Positions 5,264 to 7,585 of a stretch of 7,585 bases of DNA are shown in pieces (the stretch's first letter is position 1; every line of letters starts with the position of its first letter). Below the pieces are notes generated by a model. That model saw only the letters and a program-made list of their open reading frames with translations. It was not told the origin of the DNA and did no database searches. This DNA comes from Sphingobacteriaceae bacterium UBA2059 (GTDB lineage: Bacteria > Bacteroidota > Bacteroidia > Sphingobacteriales > Sphingobacteriaceae), in contig DDAL01000031.1 of the NCBI GenBank assembly GCA_002332615.1, positions 1,283 to 8,867 of the forward strand, in the 5' to 3' direction. Made by a program: the position numbers and the translations under genes.

Positions 5264-7558
5264 ATGAAAAGATTAAGCACCTTACTTCTTTTATTTTTAT
5301 CAACCTTCGCATATTCCCAGGATATATATAAGCTAAAAGATCCGGTTGAGTATGTCAACCCTTTGATGGGAACAGCCTCCAAGCATGCTCTTTCAAATGG
5401 AAATACTTACCCGGCTGTTGGAGTGCCATGGGGTATGAATATGTGGTCTCCTCAAACAGGTAAAATGGGGGACGGGTGGATGTATACCTATGATGCAGAC
5501 AAGATCAGAGGTTTCAAACAAACCCATCAGCCCTCTCCCTGGATGAATGATTATGGCCAGTTCGCTATTATGCCTTCTACCGGTAAAATTAAATTTAGCG
5601 AAGACGATCGGCAAAGCTGGTTCTCTCATAAGGCAGAAGTTTCTACCCCTTATTACTATAGCGTTTTTCTGGCTGACCCAATAATAACCACGGAATTTAC
5701 ACCCACAGAACGAGGGTCTCAATTTAGATTTACTTTCCCTGAATCTGAAAGTTCGTCCATTATAATTGATCCTTTTGATAAAGAATCTTATGTAAGGATT
5801 ATTCCAGAGCAAAAAAAGATAATCGGTTATTCTACACGGGTTAGTCAGGGGCCTATGCCTAACTTCCGAAACTATTTTGTGATTTACATCGATAAACCTT
5901 TTGAAGTCTACTATACTTCCGACAAAGGTAAATTACAGAAAGGTGGAAAGGAGCAAAAGTCTGAACACGCCGGAGCCGTAATCGCGTTTAAAACAGTTAA
6001 GGGAGAAAAAGTAAATTTAAGGGTTGCCTCATCCTTTATAAGTTATGAACAGGCGGAGCTTAATCTTTCTAGAGAAATAGGAAAAGATAGCTTTGAAACT
6101 ACAAAACAAAAGGCTCGGGCACTTTGGAACAAGCGTCTGAATGCTATCAAAGTAGAGGGCGGATCCATTGATCAAATAAGGACATTCTACTCCAGCTTTT
6201 ATAGAACACTGTTCTTTCCTCATAAAATGTACGAGATTGATGCATCGAATAAACCAGTCCATTATAGTCCGTACAACGGAAAAACTTTGCCAGGGTATCG
6301 ATTTGCCGGTACCGGTTTTTGGGATACGTTCCGGGCGCTTTATCCCTTTTTGAATTTATTATACCCTTCTATTAACAAAGAGATGCAGGAAGGGTTGATA
6401 AATGATTACAAAGAGGGCGGCTGGCTGCCCGAGTGGTCTAGCCCGAGTTATTCAAATATCATGATTGGAAATAATTCAGCGTCTGTAGTAGCAGAAGCAT
6501 ACTTAAAGGGAATAAGGGGATATGATATAAAAACCCTTTATGAGGCGCTTCAGCATGGCGCTAACAACGAAGGGCCTATTGACGCGATTGGAAGAAAAGG
6601 AGCTCCTTACTATAATCAACTAGGGTATGTTCCCTACGATGTCAACATTAGGGAAAATGCTGCAAGGACTCTGGAGTATGCTTATGATGACTTCGCTATA
6701 TACCGATTAGCAAAGGCCTTAAACCGACCAAAAGCGGAAATTGATCTTTATGCCAAAAGAGCACGCAATTACAGAAACCTGTTTGACCCTGAAACAAATT
6801 TGATGAGACCTAAAAACAAAGACGGTAGGTTTATAAAAAACTTTAGTCCTTTGAAGTGGGGCGATGCTTTTACAGAAGGCAACAGCTGGCATTATACATG
6901 GTCTGTTTTCCAGGATGTCCAAGGCCTTGTAAATCTGATGGGCGGAAACTCAAAGTTTGTTGAAAAGCTAGATTCAGTATTTTCTATGCCACCAGTTTTT
7001 GATGAAAGTGGGTATAGAGGTGTGATACATGAAATAAGAGAGATGCAGGTTGCCAATATGGGGCAATACGCTCACGGTAATCAACCTATACAGCATATGA
7101 TTTACCTGTACAACTATGCTGGTGCGCCTTGGAAAGCTCAATATTGGGTTCGTGAAACAATGAACAGGATGTATATGCCTACCCCTGACGGATACTGCGG
7201 AGATGAAGACAATGGCCAGACTTCTGCGTGGTATGTTTTTTCAGCACTTGGTTTTTATCCGGTAACCCCTGCAATGGATCAATATGTAATTGGCGCACCA
7301 TTGTTTAAAAAAGCCATTCTAACCTTAGAAAATGGAAAGGAAGTTGTCATTACAGCCCCTAAAAACAGTGATAGCAACCGTTATGTGTCCGCTTTAAGGT
7401 TTAATGGAAAAAGCTACACCAGAAACTGGTTAAGCCATTTCGATCTTATGAAAGGAGCAACTTTGAGCTTTGATATGTCTTCTACTCCTAATAAATCGAG
7501 AGGAATCGCTAATAGTGACTATCCTTACTCAATGTCTAACGATCCGGAACTCAAATAA
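5264..7558 (+). CDS. GH92 calcium-dependent exo-alpha-mannosidase, probably alpha-1,2-specific
   Basis: This 764-residue protein is full length for GH92. Residues 1-18 (MKRLSTLLLLFLSTFAYS) are a Sec signal peptide, probably cut after AYS; there is no lipobox Cys, so it should be soluble in the periplasm or secreted. GH92 blocks in order are VNPLMGT (31-37), GNTYPAVGVPWG (46-57), GFWDTFRALYPF (351-362), FTEGNSWHYTW (536-546), HGNQPIQHMIYLYNYAG (604-620) and GYCGDEDNGQTSAWYVFSALGFYP (643-666). Against the structurally studied BT3990 (recalled numbering), the acid E533, bases D642 and D644, and +1-subsite residues W88, H584 and E585 map to E538, D647, D649, W93, H589 and E590, all with a constant offset of five. 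This pattern points to alpha-1,2-mannosidase activity. It would trim terminal mannose from high-mannose glycans or mannan and expose alpha-1,6 bonds for GH125. The 62-bp gap after the LacI gene contains an AACGTT core (5218-5223) and no Shine-Dalgarno. A promoter of its own was not identified. Confidence 0.96.
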   Translation: MKRLSTLLLLFLSTFAYSQDIYKLKDPVEYVNPLMGTASKHALSNGNTYPAVGVPWGMNMWSPQTGKMGDGWMYTYDADKIRGFKQTHQPSPWMNDYGQFAIMPSTGKIKFSEDDRQSWFSHKAEVSTPYYYSVFLADPIITTEFTPTERGSQFRFTFPESESSSIIIDPFDKESYVRIIPEQKKIIGYSTRVSQGPMPNFRNYFVIYIDKPFEVYYTSDKGKLQKGGKEQKSEHAGAVIAFKTVKGEKVNLRVASSFISYEQAELNLSREIGKDSFETTKQKARALWNKRLNAIKVEGGSIDQIRTFYSSFYRTLFFPHKMYEIDASNKPVHYSPYNGKTLPGYRFAGTGFWDTFRALYPFLNLLYPSINKEMQEGLINDYKEGGWLPEWSSPSYSNIMIGNNSASVVAEAYLKGIRGYDIKTLYEALQHGANNEGPIDAIGRKGAPYYNQLGYVPYDVNIRENAARTLEYAYDDFAIYRLAKALNRPKAEIDLYAKRARNYRNLFDPETNLMRPKNKDGRFIKNFSPLKWGDAFTEGNSWHYTWSVFQDVQGLVNLMGGNSKFVEKLDSVFSMPPVFDESGYRGVIHEIREMQVANMGQYAHGNQPIQHMIYLYNYAGAPWKAQYWVRETMNRMYMPTPDGYCGDEDNGQTSAWYVFSALGFYPVTPAMDQYVIGAPLFKKAILTLENGKEVVITAPKNSDSNRYVSALRFNGKSYTRNWLSHFDLMKGATLSFDMSSTPNKSRGIANSDYPYSMSNDPELK

Positions 7559-7585
7559 TAAACTAAGCTCCTTTAAAAAGTCCTA

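Noticed and set aside
5393..5812. Minus-strand 139-codon frame
   Set aside because: It is antisense to the conserved N-terminal domain of the GH92 gene and has a low-complexity, Arg/Pro-rich translation without motifs.
1..7585. CRISPR arrays, insertion sequences, tRNA or rRNA genes, toxin-antitoxin or phage-defence genes
   Set aside because: No spaced direct repeats, transposase motifs, structured RNA genes or defence domains were seen in either strand; the window is explained by two housekeeping-type genes and one sugar locus.

Overview
The window looks like chromosomal DNA of a Bacteroidota species, probably Sphingobacteriales (Pedobacter-like). The DNA is AT-rich. Five of the six genes lack a Shine-Dalgarno sequence. 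A LacI-type regulator sits beside GH92 and GH125 mannosidases, and the LpxH-like phosphoesterase and YtxH proteins resemble those common in that group. The taxonomic placement is inference from protein and leader style; no marker gene is present.

Left part (1-1280), minus strand: a 3'-truncated LpxH-like metallophosphoesterase gene runs off the window edge at base 1. It has no stop codon in the window and is read here directly from the reverse strand. Upstream of it lies a small membrane-anchored YtxH-domain protein with the only clear ribosome binding site in the window. A good intrinsic terminator separates the two genes. A 445-bp divergent intergenic region (1281-1725) follows. It holds a candidate minus-strand -7 box and a palindrome with a central CG (1654-1663) that could be an operator.

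Right part (1726-7558), plus strand: four genes form a compact alpha-mannoside utilisation locus. They are a ROK-family sugar kinase homologue, a Tat-exported GH125 exo-alpha-1,6-mannosidase, a hairpin terminator, a LacI-family regulator with a GTG start, and a Sec-exported GH92 alpha-mannosidase. The GH92 protein keeps the acid, base and +1-subsite residues expected of an alpha-1,2-mannosidase. Together, GH92 and GH125 would trim alpha-1,2- and alpha-1,6-linked mannose from high-mannose N-glycans or fungal mannan outside the cytoplasm. The kinase may phosphorylate the released sugar inside the cell, and the LacI protein probably senses a sugar and controls the locus. No SusC/SusD pair, transporter or mannose-6-phosphate isomerase is visible, so this may be one end of a larger polysaccharide utilisation locus or a stand-alone cluster.

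No RNA gene, CRISPR array, insertion sequence or phage-like system was seen. The least ordinary element is the ROK protein, which has lost the family's usual sugar/zinc motifs while keeping its ATP-binding and catalytic-Asp motifs.
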